DNA of 64,000 nt, from contig CAKOMR010000006.1 in the NCBI GenBank assembly GCA_934096705.1, positions 1-64,000 of the forward strand. Reading direction: 5' to 3'. The position numbers were made by a program, and so were the translations under genes. The DNA is from an uncultured Bacilli bacterium. Lineage in GTDB: Bacteria; Bacillota_I; Bacilli_A; RF39; UBA660. How positions within the stretch are numbered: the stretch's first letter is position 1; each line of letters opens with the position of its first letter. Under the pieces are notes generated by a model. That model was not told the origin of the DNA. It ran no database searches and saw only the letters and a list, made by a program, of their open reading frames with translations. Shown here piece after piece: positions 7,246 to 15,054 of this stretch.

Positions 7246-8995
7246 TTTCAAGCTCCTTTCTAGAAAGCTGTGAATAAGCAATTTCCTTATAAACGTCACA
7301 ATTTTTTAATAATTCTTTGTGAGTTCCCATGCCAACCATCTTTCCATTATCAAGAACAATAATCTTGTCTGCATTAAGAATAGTTCCAATTCTTTGTGCT
7401 ACGATTAAAGTTGTCGCACCTTTTGCATTTTCTTTTAAAGCCTTTCTAAGTGATGAATCAGTTTTATAGTCAAGGGCTGAAAAAGAGTCATCAAATATAT
7501 ATATTTCTGGGTCTTTAGCAATTGCTCTTGCAATAGATAATCTTTGCTTTTGACCTCCAGATACATTTGTTCCACCAGATGCTATATGTGAATCTATATC
7601 TTTATCCATTTTAGAAACAAAGTCATATCCTTGAGCGATTTCCAAAGCTTCTTTGACTTTATCAGCTGTTATTTTTCTATTTGATTTACCATAAGAAACA
7701 TTTGATTTAACTGTTCCATCAAACATAACTGCTCTTTGAGAAACATAACCAAGTTTATTATGTAAACTTTCAAAGTTATATTCTTTTACATTTACGCCAT
7801 CAATTAATACTTCTCCATCGGTAGCATCATAAAATCTTGGTACTAAATTTATAAGAGTACTTTTTCCACTACCCGTTGAACCTATAAAGGCAATAGTTTG
7901 CCCTTTTTCAGCTTTAAATGAAATATCTCTTAATAAATATTCATCAGCATCAGGATATTTAAATGACACATTTTTAAATTCTATCGTTCCAACTTCACTT
8001 GTTTTTCCGTCAAATGCACCTTCATTGACAGTTATCTTTTCATCAAGAACTTCATTAATTCTTTGTGCAGATACATTTGCTCTTGGTAAAATCATAAAAA
8101 TCATTGAAAGCATAATAAATGACATAATTATTTGCATTGCATAAGTAGAAAATACTACCATATCTCCAAAAAGAGTTAATTTATTAGTCATTAAGGCATT
8201 ATTTATAAGACTTGCGCCAATAAAGTAAATACCTAAAGTTAGCGTGTACATTACCATGGTCATAATTGGGTCTAGTACCGCAAAACATTTTTGATTGAAA
8301 AGTTGAGTATTTGTAAGTGTATCATTTTCTTTTTGAAATTTATTTTCTTGAAATTTTTCAGCATTAAATGCACGTACCACTCTAATGCCTGTTAGATTTT
8401 CTCTCGTTACACGATTTACTTTATCGATTAATTTTTGTACTAAAGAAAATCTTGGCATAACAATACTTGTAATAATTCCAATTGTTATAAGAAGTACAAC
8501 AACGCAAGATGCTGTTAAAGCACTCCATTGCCAACTTTTATTTAATATTTTAATTATAGCCCATGCAGCAGTCATTGGTGCTTTCATTAAAAGTGACAAT
8601 CCCATTGATAAAAACATTTCAATTTGACTTACGTCATTTGTAGTTCTTGTAATCAAACTACTTACAGAAAAATTTTTTACTTCTGCAGTTGATAAATCCA
8701 TGGTTTTTGAAAAAACTTTTTTTCTAACATTTTTAGAAAACGTGGTTGATACATAAGTTAATATATAGCTTGTTATAACAGCTCCAATTAAAGAGCCAAA
8801 AGCACATAAAAGCATGTATCCACCATTTTTTAGTATCTCACGCATTTTACTACCTTCAGTTTGAACAAGGACTGTTATATTGCTCATATAATCTGGCATT
8901 TTTAATTCTAACCAAACTTCTAAGAAAATAATGACTGCGCATATCAAAATAAGTAAATAATCTTTTTTTCTTAAATTTTTAAATAATTTTAACAT
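7238..8995 (-). CDS. ABC exporter half-transporter, degenerate-site subunit
   Basis: 585 residues: six membrane helices in roughly the first 320 residues, then the ATPase domain. Walker A is GSTGSGKS and the signature is VSGGQ. The catalytic Glu is Asp (IYIFDDSFSALD) and the switch His is Gln (VAQRIGT). These changes, with canonical residues in the partner, are the hallmark of asymmetric heterodimeric exporters such as TM287/288 or BmrCD, where one ATP site is non-hydrolytic. It starts inside the end of the marR gene (17-base overlap), with AAAGGAGG upstream, and overlaps its partner at the other end. Substrate unknown. Confidence 0.88.
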   Translation of the reverse strand: MLKLFKNLRKKDYLLILICAVIIFLEVWLELKMPDYMSNITVLVQTEGSKMREILKNGGYMLLCAFGSLIGAVITSYILTYVSTTFSKNVRKKVFSKTMDLSTAEVKNFSVSSLITRTTNDVSQIEMFLSMGLSLLMKAPMTAAWAIIKILNKSWQWSALTASCVVVLLITIGIITSIVMPRFSLVQKLIDKVNRVTRENLTGIRVVRAFNAEKFQENKFQKENDTLTNTQLFNQKCFAVLDPIMTMVMYTLTLGIYFIGASLINNALMTNKLTLFGDMVVFSTYAMQIIMSFIMLSMIFMILPRANVSAQRINEVLDEKITVNEGAFDGKTSEVGTIEFKNVSFKYPDADEYLLRDISFKAEKGQTIAFIGSTGSGKSTLINLVPRFYDATDGEVLIDGVNVKEYNFESLHNKLGYVSQRAVMFDGTVKSNVSYGKSNRKITADKVKEALEIAQGYDFVSKMDKDIDSHIASGGTNVSGGQKQRLSIARAIAKDPEIYIFDDSFSALDYKTDSSLRKALKENAKGATTLIVAQRIGTILNADKIIVLDNGKMVGMGTHKELLKNCDVYKEIAYSQLSRKELENA

Positions 8996-9428
8996 TTTTT
9001 TCCTCCTTTAAATTTTCTGTCATTTTAGATAAAACCTTTATAAATGTATTTAAATCTTCTTCATTTATTCCATCAGTACATTTTTTTTCAAGATTTTCAA
9101 TTTTATCTTTACTACTTTCAAATACTTTTTGAGCATTATTACTTAAAACTATTTTTTTAGTTCTAGTATCATTATTATCAGTAATTCTTACAATTAAACC
9201 ATTTTTTTCCATTGTTATTAAAACACTTGAAACCGTGGCTCTAGAAAGTCCTAATACTTTTTCAAAGTCTTTTTGAAGTGCATATTTTTTAGGGCTATTT
9301 ATAATATATTCCATAATTTCAATTTGGGTAGTTGTAACATTTGGATATTTTGGCATATCCTTAACTCCCATATTATTAATAACTAATTGATGAAATGTTT
9401 TAACACTTTTCAAAATACTTCTTTTCAT
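8979..9428 (-). CDS. MarR-family regulator of the ABC exporter operon
   Basis: 149 residues with a central winged helix-turn-helix (LQKDFEKVLGLSRATVSSVLITMEKNG, recognition helix around SRATVSSV) and the wing sequence RITDNNDTRTKKI, matching MarR-type repressors. It is the first gene of a translationally overlapping operon with the two ABC half-transporters, the usual arrangement for autoregulated MarR repressors that respond to a small molecule. Start ATG at 9428; upstream sequence gives GTGAGG as the ribosome site. Confidence 0.85.
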   Translation of the reverse strand: MKRSILKSVKTFHQLVINNMGVKDMPKYPNVTTTQIEIMEYIINSPKKYALQKDFEKVLGLSRATVSSVLITMEKNGLIVRITDNNDTRTKKIVLSNNAQKVFESSKDKIENLEKKCTDGINEEDLNTFIKVLSKMTENLKEEKNVKII

Positions 9429-9461
9429 ACAAACCTCACATACCTTTTATGCACATGAGTA

Positions 9462-9489
9462 ATTATATCATTATTCATAATTTTGTCAA
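9462..9489 (-). promoter_or_regulatory. marR operon promoter with overlapping palindrome
   Basis: TTGACA (9484-9489), a 16-base spacer and TATAAT (9462-9467) on the minus strand. The spacer contains TTATGAATAA, a short palindrome ending close to the -10 box, a plausible MarR operator. The operator assignment is inference. Confidence 0.6.
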
Positions 9490-9497
9490 TGCCCTTA

Positions 9498-9526
9498 CAA
9501 AAAAATAAACTCAAAATTTGAGTTTA
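9498..9526 (-). terminator. Terminator downstream of small ORF 9588-9803
   Basis: AAACTC/GAGTTT stem (9507-9525) with an AT-rich loop, followed on the minus strand by ATTTTTTT. Confidence 0.6.
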
Positions 9527-9587
9527 ATAATTAAAGATATGAAGGTTTGCTTTTTCGACATTTTTCTAAGTAATCTTTTATAAATTT

Positions 9588-9803
9588 TTATTTAAAAAAT
9601 CCAAAATGAGTACTACCACTTCTTTGACTTTCTCTTTGCTCTTCTTGAATTTTAATTTCTACATTTTTAATTCTTTCATTTACGTTATGAAGTTTTATTA
9701 AAAAATTTCTCATTTCTTCTTTGTTTTCCGACTTTTTTAATGACTCAAGGATTTCATTTCTAATACCAATTAATTTATTTTTATAACCAATTAAATTTTC
9801 CAT
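9588..9803 (-). CDS. Small coiled-coil protein, unknown
   Basis: About 71 charged residues starting MENLIGYKNKLIGIRNE, with heptad-like spacing of hydrophobic residues through KLHNVNERIKNVEIKIQEE, so a short coiled coil is likely. It ends in a Ser/Gly/Phe tail (GSTHFGFFK). No signal peptide or membrane segment. An alternative start four codons upstream exists (9815) but has no better ribosome site. It has its own terminator. Function not recognised. Confidence 0.5.
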   Translation of the reverse strand: MENLIGYKNKLIGIRNEILESLKKSENKEEMRNFLIKLHNVNERIKNVEIKIQEEQRESQRSGSTHFGFFK

Positions 9804-9853
9804 AAACCATCCCAATTACATTAATTTAGCATATTTTATTATTTAAAACAATA

Positions 9854-10276
9854 TTAATTAAATTTTTGAATATCTTTTTTCGACATATAAATTACTCTTT
9901 CACTTTTTATCCCATATTTTATTTGATATCTTTTATAAGCCTTTAATAGTTCATTTAACTTTGTTTCAGATAAAACAGATATAGTTTTTCGAAATAGTAG
10001 TAATTCTGGAAAAAACTCTATAGTTAATTTTGTATTTAACTGAGCATAACTATCTTCATATAAAACAGTCTCTTTAGGATTATCCGAATCAATAAAATAA
10101 TTATATGGATAATACAAATTTTGTAATTTTCCTTTTATTTTATCTAATGCAATAACTTCAATATAACCATATTTTATTTTTGCTATAAGCATAGGATGTT
10201 TAGTCATAGATACCAAATTACTCTGATACCTCACTTTAAGCCATAACACTTGACCAACTTTTAATTTATTAATCAT
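9854..10276 (-). CDS. Candidate PemK/MazF-like toxin of a Panacea pair
   Basis: 140 residues. The N-terminal half looks beta-rich (VGQVLWLKVRY, HPMLIAKI, YIEVIALDKI), resembling the SH3-like barrel of PemK/MazF-type proteins. The C-terminal half is helical, with LSETKLNELLKAYKRYQIKYG. The start codon overlaps the stop of the upstream Panacea gene as ATGA, so the pair is translationally coupled, antitoxin first. No catalytic residues can be assigned with confidence. The toxin role is inference from partner, order and fold impression; it could instead be an accessory protein. Confidence 0.5.
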   Translation of the reverse strand: MINKLKVGQVLWLKVRYQSNLVSMTKHPMLIAKIKYGYIEVIALDKIKGKLQNLYYPYNYFIDSDNPKETVLYEDSYAQLNTKLTIEFFPELLLFRKTISVLSETKLNELLKAYKRYQIKYGIKSERVIYMSKKDIQKFN

Positions 10277-10749
10277 ATTTTTAAGGCTTTTATTAAGCCT
10301 TCATATCTTTCTTTATATTCTTTGATATTACTTTCAACATCCATTTTCATATTTTTATGGGTCACATTTTTTAAGCGTTGCCATTCTGGATCTTCATGAC
10401 TTATTTCAATTAGTTCCTGTGTTGTAGCATTTTCAAGTGACAAATATATTTTGTCTAAAAAAATTTTAGTTTGTAAATTAATATGATTACTACATCCTTT
10501 AAGTCTTACATAAAGATTTCTTATTTTTTCAATTACAGGTCCATTATCATAAGCAATAAAATCATCTTCAAATAATTTTTTTCCATATTTTGCTAGATAT
10601 ACAACTTGAGATAAAAATAGATACTTATTTAATTTTACATTTCCTTCATAAAATCTTATTCCATTATAAATCATAATATTTTTATTAAATATTTTTTTAT
10701 TTGGATCTTTAGAAAGAAAGTATTCTGCCACGTCCTTTGCTGTTAACAT
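10273..10749 (-). CDS. Panacea-domain (DUF4065/SocA-like) antitoxin candidate
   Basis: 158 residues matching the Panacea domain (PF13274, formerly DUF4065): VAEYFLSKDPN near the N-terminus, then KLNKYLFLSQVVYLAKYG and FIAYDNGPVIEKI, the conserved core. Panacea proteins act as antitoxins for many unrelated toxins, and SocA acts as a proteolytic adaptor. The gene has its own promoter and an AAGGAG ribosome site. It overlaps the downstream 140-residue gene by four bases. That it is an antitoxin here follows from family and gene arrangement, not from a direct signal. Confidence 0.75.
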   Translation of the reverse strand: MLTAKDVAEYFLSKDPNKKIFNKNIMIYNGIRFYEGNVKLNKYLFLSQVVYLAKYGKKLFEDDFIAYDNGPVIEKIRNLYVRLKGCSNHINLQTKIFLDKIYLSLENATTQELIEISHEDPEWQRLKNVTHKNMKMDVESNIKEYKERYEGLIKALKI

Positions 10750-10780
10750 ATTTCTCCTTATTACGTACTACCTAAAACAC

Positions 10781-10809
10781 ATTATAAATATTACATTAAA
10801 AAATTGCAA
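10781..10809 (-). promoter_or_regulatory. Promoter of the Panacea pair
   Basis: TTGCAA (10804-10809), 17-base spacer, TATAAT (10781-10786) on the minus strand. A TACGTA palindrome (10762-10767) lies in the leader between the start of transcription and the ribosome site, a possible autoregulatory operator. Confidence 0.6.
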
Positions 10810-10811
10810 GA

Positions 10812-10838
10812 AAAAAATGAGCTTTTAAACTCAAGTTA
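10812..10838 (-). terminator. serS terminator
   Basis: On the minus strand TGAGTT and AGCTCA form a short stem (one G-U pair) followed by seven T. It lies just after the serS stop codon. Confidence 0.65.
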
Positions 10839-12122
10839 TTTCTTAGGAACTATTTTTTCAATTCCACCCATGTATGGTCTTAATACTACTGGAATATTAA
10901 TACTTCCATCTTCATTATAATTATTTTCTACAAAAGCAATTAACGCTCTTGGAGAAGCAAGTACTGTATTATTTAATGTATGAACATAATATGTTCCATT
11001 TTCACCTTTAGTTCTTATTTGTAATCTACGTGCTTGAGCATCAGATAAATTAGAACAACTTCCTACTTCAAAATATTTTTGTTGTCTTGGGCTCCATGCT
11101 TCTACATCACATGATTTAACTTTAAGATCTGCTAAATCACCACTACAACATTCAAGAGTTCTTACTGGTATATCTAAACTTCTAAATAATTCAACTGTTG
11201 CTTTCCACATCTTATCATACCAATTAAAAGCATCTTCAGGCTTACATAAAACTATCATTTCTTGTTTTTCAAATTGATGAACTCTATAAACACCTTTTTC
11301 TTCAAGGCCATGGGCTCCGCCTTCTTTTCTAAAACATGGAGAATATGAAGTAAGTGCTATAGGAAGTGATTTTTCATCAACAATTTGACCTAAGAATCTT
11401 CCTATCATTGAATGTTCACTTGTTCCTATTAAATATAAATCTTCACCTTCAATTTTATACATCATTGCTTCCATTTCTGGGAAAGACATTACTCCCTCAA
11501 CTACTGATGAATGAATCATAAATGGTGGAATGCAATAAGTAAAGCCTTTATTTATCATAAAATCTCTTGCATAAGAAAGCATTGCACTATGAATTCTTGC
11601 TATATCACCGGTTAAATAATAAAATCCTTCTCCAGAAGTCCTTCCTGCACTTTCCTTATCAAGTCCGTTAAGCCTTTCCATAATATCTGCATGATATGGT
11701 ATTTCATAACTTGGAACTTTAGGTTCACCGAAACGCTCATTTTCTACATTTGCACTATCATCTTTTCCTATTGGTACACTAGGATCAATAATATTTGGTA
11801 TTAAAAGCATTTTATCTCTAATATAACTTTGTAATCTTTCTTCTTCATTTGTAAGATTGGCTATTTCAGTATTAATTTCATTTACTCTTTTTTTAGCTTC
11901 CTCAACTTTATCAAATTCTTTATTTCTTACATACTCACCAATTTTTGCACTAATATTATTTTTTTCACATCTTAGTTCATCTGCTTTAGTTTTAGTTTCT
12001 CTAAACTTTTTATCTTTTTCTTCGATTTCATCAACTAAAGCAAGTTTTTCATCTTGAAATTTTTTCTTAATATTTTCCTTTACTAATTCTTTGTTTTCTC
12101 TTATTAGATTAATATCTATCAT
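10836..12122 (-). CDS. serS: Seryl-tRNA synthetase
   Basis: 428 residues, normal SerRS length. The N-terminal 110 residues form the long antiparallel coiled-coil arm that binds tRNA-Ser, and the class II catalytic core follows. Motif 2 is visible around SPCFRKEGGAHGLEEKGVYRVHQFEKQE, with the Glu/Arg contacts typical of SerRS, and motif 3 at NNTVLASPRALIAFVEN. Expression is controlled by the upstream T-box. Identification is secure. Confidence 0.97.
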   Translation of the reverse strand: MIDINLIRENKELVKENIKKKFQDEKLALVDEIEEKDKKFRETKTKADELRCEKNNISAKIGEYVRNKEFDKVEEAKKRVNEINTEIANLTNEEERLQSYIRDKMLLIPNIIDPSVPIGKDDSANVENERFGEPKVPSYEIPYHADIMERLNGLDKESAGRTSGEGFYYLTGDIARIHSAMLSYARDFMINKGFTYCIPPFMIHSSVVEGVMSFPEMEAMMYKIEGEDLYLIGTSEHSMIGRFLGQIVDEKSLPIALTSYSPCFRKEGGAHGLEEKGVYRVHQFEKQEMIVLCKPEDAFNWYDKMWKATVELFRSLDIPVRTLECCSGDLADLKVKSCDVEAWSPRQQKYFEVGSCSNLSDAQARRLQIRTKGENGTYYVHTLNNTVLASPRALIAFVENNYNEDGSINIPVVLRPYMGGIEKIVPKK

Positions 12123-12141
12123 TTTATATCCTTCCTTTCAA

Positions 12142-12345
12142 TAAAAAAACACCAAACCACTCCTTAAGGAGCAATTCTGCGGTGCCATCCTTTATATTAC
12201 TTAATTATTCTTTAACGGAAATTACCCGAAGTTGATTAGACTTTCTAGAAAGTAGATTCATAAATATTTATTTGTTAACTTTCACCAAGCGTTAACTCTC
12301 TTAAAAATAACATATTTATTACTAATCTTTCATAACTGATTTACA
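12142..12345 (-). promoter_or_regulatory. T-box riboswitch (tRNA-Ser) before serS
   Basis: T-box core GGATGGCACCGCAG (12177-12190); UGGC fits a tRNA-Ser acceptor ending GCCA. Stem I shows AGAGAGTTAACGC, GGTGAAAGTTAAC, then GAATCTAC, giving UCU (Ser) as specifier, in the same GAA-codon-AC context as the trpS leader. The terminator uses GCACC/GGTGT and GCTCC/GGAGT followed by seven T (12142-12182). All parts are in order. Confidence 0.88.
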
Positions 12346-12350
12346 AATTT

Positions 12351-12379
12351 ATTTTAACATTCAATTATAATTTTTACAA
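12351..12379 (-). promoter_or_regulatory. serS T-box promoter
   Basis: TTGTAA (12374-12379), 17-base spacer, TAAAAT (12351-12356) on the minus strand, diverging from the uvrX promoter at 12404-12431. Confidence 0.6.
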
Positions 12380-12403
12380 GGAGAAATTTCATATATTTAC
12401 CAG

Positions 12404-12451
12404 TTGAATTTTTTTATATTTTAGATATAATGTAATTGAAACATTTGTTTG
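12404..12451 (+). promoter_or_regulatory. Promoter and LexA-box-like site before the Y-family polymerase
   Basis: TTGAAT (12404-12409), 16-base spacer, TATAAT (12426-12431). Immediately downstream GAAAC-ATTT-GTTTG (12438-12451) has the CGAAC-N4-GTTYG layout of Gram-positive SOS boxes with changes at the outer bases. The promoter is likely; LexA control is inference. Confidence 0.5.
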
Positions 12452-12462
12452 TAAGGAGGATT

Positions 12463-13725
12463 ATGGAAACATTATTTAAAGAAAGACATATTCTTTGTAT
12501 TGATTTAAAAAGTTTTTTTGCTTCATGTGAGTGTATAAGACTTAATAAAGATCCATTTTCATATCCTTTGGTTGTAGCAAATCCTAATCAAGGCGATGGA
12601 GCTATTACTTTAGCGGTTACGCCATATCTAAAAACTTTAGGAGTCCCCTCTCGAGGAAGAATATTTGAAATAGATAAAAAGATTAAATATGATATAATTA
12701 TGCCTCATATGAATTATTACATTGCTAAAAGTAAAGAAGTTGTTAGTGTTTATTTAAATTATGTTGCAAAAGAAGATTTACATATTTATTCAATTGATGA
12801 ATGTTTTTTAGACGTTACTCATTACTTAAAATTATATAAAAAAACTGATTATGAACTTGCACTAGAAATTTTAGATAAAGTAAAAAACGTAACTGGTTTA
12901 ACTGCAACATGTGGAATTGGTCCAAATATGCTTCTTGCAAAAGTTTCGATGGATATTGAAGCAAAACATAACAAAGATTGCATTAGTAAATGGGGATACG
13001 AAGATGTACCTACAAAACTGTGGAATATTAAGCCTTTAAGTGGTATGTGGGGCATCGGTAAAAATATGGAAAGAAATTTAAACTCTATGGGCATTTTTTC
13101 TATTGGAGATTTAGCAAAAATGAAACCGGGTATTTTAAAGGATAAATTTGGAATTATCGGGCTTGAACTTTGGAACCACGCAAATGGTATTGATAATAGT
13201 GAAATATCTGATTTTAATAAAATTTCTAAAGACAAGTCCTATTCTAACTCACAGGTTTTATTTAAAGATTATAATGAAAATAATATTTTTATAATAATAA
13301 ATGAAATGATTGATAACTTAACTGAAAGATTAAGAAAAAATAATAAAGAATGTAAAGTTTTTGGTTTAGGAATAAGTTATTCTAAAAATACACCCGGTGG
13401 TTTTTACCATAATATTAAACTTGATTGTCCGACTGATAAAGCAAGCGATTTTATTAAGTATGCTAATATTATTTTTGATAGATATTATGAAAAACTTCCT
13501 ATTAGAAAAGTAACTGTTTGTGCTGGCTCTTTAATTTCTAAAAGTGGCACTCAATTAAATTTATTTGAAAATTATGATGATATAAAAAAAGAAGATAATA
13601 TCAATGATGTAATTGATGAAATTAAGAAAAAATTTGGAAAAAATAGCGTTTTGAAAGCATCAAGTTTATTAAGTGACTCAACAATTAAAGAACGTAATAA
13701 AAAAGTTGGTGGTCATAGTGCATAA
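12463..13725 (+). CDS. Y-family DNA polymerase, UvrX/UmuC-like (PolY2 type)
   Basis: 420-residue translesion polymerase. The palm begins CIDLKSFFASCE, giving the first metal-binding Asp, and SIDECFLDVT provides the Asp-Glu catalytic pair. A helix-hairpin-helix thumb follows (LSGMWGIGKNMERNLNSMGI), then the little finger. QLNLF at residues 364-368 is a sliding-clamp binding motif. The start is the ATG at 12463 with AAGGAGG just upstream; the frame extends to 12436 without a ribosome site. It is followed by and overlaps a yolD-like gene, which in Firmicutes accompanies UvrX-type rather than DinB-type polymerases. Probably damage-inducible. Confidence 0.92.
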   Translation: METLFKERHILCIDLKSFFASCECIRLNKDPFSYPLVVANPNQGDGAITLAVTPYLKTLGVPSRGRIFEIDKKIKYDIIMPHMNYYIAKSKEVVSVYLNYVAKEDLHIYSIDECFLDVTHYLKLYKKTDYELALEILDKVKNVTGLTATCGIGPNMLLAKVSMDIEAKHNKDCISKWGYEDVPTKLWNIKPLSGMWGIGKNMERNLNSMGIFSIGDLAKMKPGILKDKFGIIGLELWNHANGIDNSEISDFNKISKDKSYSNSQVLFKDYNENNIFIIINEMIDNLTERLRKNNKECKVFGLGISYSKNTPGGFYHNIKLDCPTDKASDFIKYANIIFDRYYEKLPIRKVTVCAGSLISKSGTQLNLFENYDDIKKEDNINDVIDEIKKKFGKNSVLKASSLLSDSTIKERNKKVGGHSA

Positions 13726-14032
13726 TATAGAACGTGGTATTATTAAATGGATGCCTTTTAACTCGGTTATTTCCAGCAAAGAAGTTGTAAATAGTATTTT
13801 AAAAGAAAAAAGTAAAATCAAAATGCCTATTCTTTCTGAAGAACAAGTTATTAATATTGAAAAAACTTTAATATTAGCTTTTTATAGTAATGTAAAAATA
13901 AAGGTTTTTTATTATAAAAATGGAAATATTGAAAATATAAATGGATACATAAAAAAAATAGACCCTACTTATCGTAAAATCTATTTTGAAAATAAAACTA
14001 TTTTATTTAATCAAATCATAAAAATTATTTAA
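13718..14032 (+). CDS. YolD-like protein
   Basis: 104 residues starting at GTG 13718, overlapping the end of the polymerase gene by 8 bases; GGTGG lies just upstream. The conserved YolD core is clear: VHNIERGIIKWMPFNSV at the N-terminus, then an SH3-like beta region (KIKVFYYKNGNIENINGYIKKI). YolD proteins (PF08863) are thought to work with UmuC/UvrX-type polymerases. The longer frame back to 13673 overlaps the polymerase more and lacks a ribosome site. Its end overlaps the convergent gene at 14025. Confidence 0.8.
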   Translation: MHNIERGIIKWMPFNSVISSKEVVNSILKEKSKIKMPILSEEQVINIEKTLILAFYSNVKIKVFYYKNGNIENINGYIKKIDPTYRKIYFENKTILFNQIIKII

Positions 14033-14975
14033 CTAAGAAAAAGTTTCTTACAACGAAATAAAGAATTACTAATGCTACAACAACCACTACTACAGTACAA
14101 ATAATTTTAACTGGCTTACTTACTTTAGGTAATTCAGCTTTATTATTGTTTTCTGTTTGTCCTTCCATTACAGGAGCACTTTCCATTACAGGAGCAGTTT
14201 GATTAAAATTAACATTTTGTGTTACTTCAGGTTGTATTGGTGCTACTGTAGTTTGTGGATTTTCTGCTTGTGTTGAAACTGGAGTTTCAGTTGTTTGAAC
14301 AGCAGATGCAGTAACTGGCGCTTGCATTTCAGTATTTTGTACTGGTGTACTTACCTCTTGTTGTACAATTTCTGAAGTAACAGGCGCTACATCACTACTT
14401 ATAGGAGTTTCACTAACAGTAGGTGTTGGTGTTTCAACATTAGGCATTTGTACTATAGGCTCAGCTACAGGTGCTTGTTCTACTACTGGAGATTGCATTT
14501 CAGTTGGAGTTTCAACTTCTGGCGTCATAGTAACTGGTGCTACTGGCTCACCATAAGTTTCTGGAGTACTTTCTACTGAAACTTCTGAAGTTGTAACAAC
14601 TGGTGTATCAACTATTGGTGATTCAACAGTTGGCATTTGCACTATTGGTTCTGATACAGGTGTATTTTCTACTACTGGAGATTGCATTTCAGTTGGAACT
14701 TCAACTTCCGGCATCATAGTAACTGGTGCTACTGGTTCACTATAAGTTTCTGGAGTACTTTCTACTGAAACTTCTGGAGTTGTAACAATCGGTGTGTCAA
14801 TTACTGGTTGCTCTACAGCCACTTCACTTACAGATTCATTAAAAGTCTGTGAAGGTGCTACTATCTGTGCAGAAGTTTCCACAGTAGGCATTTGTACAAC
14901 TGGTTCTGATACAGGTGCATTATTTTCTTCATTTACTTTTGGTAACTCAATTTTAAAATCGTTATTTTCTTCCAT
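14025..14975 (-). CDS. Pro/Val/Thr-rich repeat protein with C-terminal membrane anchor
   Basis: 316 residues. There is no signal peptide; a single hydrophobic segment near the C-terminus (VKIICTVVVVVVALVILYFVV) suggests tail anchoring with the repeat region on the cytoplasmic side unless topology is unusual. The middle is low complexity, built from Val-Pro-Thr-Glu-Pro runs, and contains two 63-residue tandem repeats (residues 61-123 and 124-186). An ELPKV motif occurs near both the N-terminus and the membrane anchor. Function not recognised. It converges on yolD with an 8-base overlap and shares no operon. Confidence 0.7.
   Translation of the reverse strand: MEENNDFKIELPKVNEENNAPVSEPVVQMPTVETSAQIVAPSQTFNESVSEVAVEQPVIDTPIVTTPEVSVESTPETYSEPVAPVTMMPEVEVPTEMQSPVVENTPVSEPIVQMPTVESPIVDTPVVTTSEVSVESTPETYGEPVAPVTMTPEVETPTEMQSPVVEQAPVAEPIVQMPNVETPTPTVSETPISSDVAPVTSEIVQQEVSTPVQNTEMQAPVTASAVQTTETPVSTQAENPQTTVAPIQPEVTQNVNFNQTAPVMESAPVMEGQTENNNKAELPKVSKPVKIICTVVVVVVALVILYFVVRNFFLVK
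14418..14795 (-). repeat. 189-bp in-frame tandem repeat (two copies)
   Basis: Two consecutive 189-bp units within the Pro/Val-rich gene are nearly identical; for example GATTGCATTTCAGTTGGA recurs at exactly 189-base spacing (14491 and 14680 on the plus strand). This marks a recent in-frame duplication. Confidence 0.85.
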
Positions 14976-15006
14976 ATTATCATACCTCTATTATAATTAT
15001 GACATA

Positions 15007-15052
15007 AAAAAGAAAATATTCCTAGTACTAAATGAATATTTTCTTTTTTTTA
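15007..15052 (-). terminator. Terminator of the spoIIA-spoVA operon
   Basis: AAGAAAATATTC and GAATATTTTCTT form a 12-bp stem followed by a T-run on either strand. It lies just beyond the spoVAE stop codon, between it and the repeat-protein gene, whose ATG lies at 14975. Confidence 0.8.
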
Positions 15053-15054
15053 TG

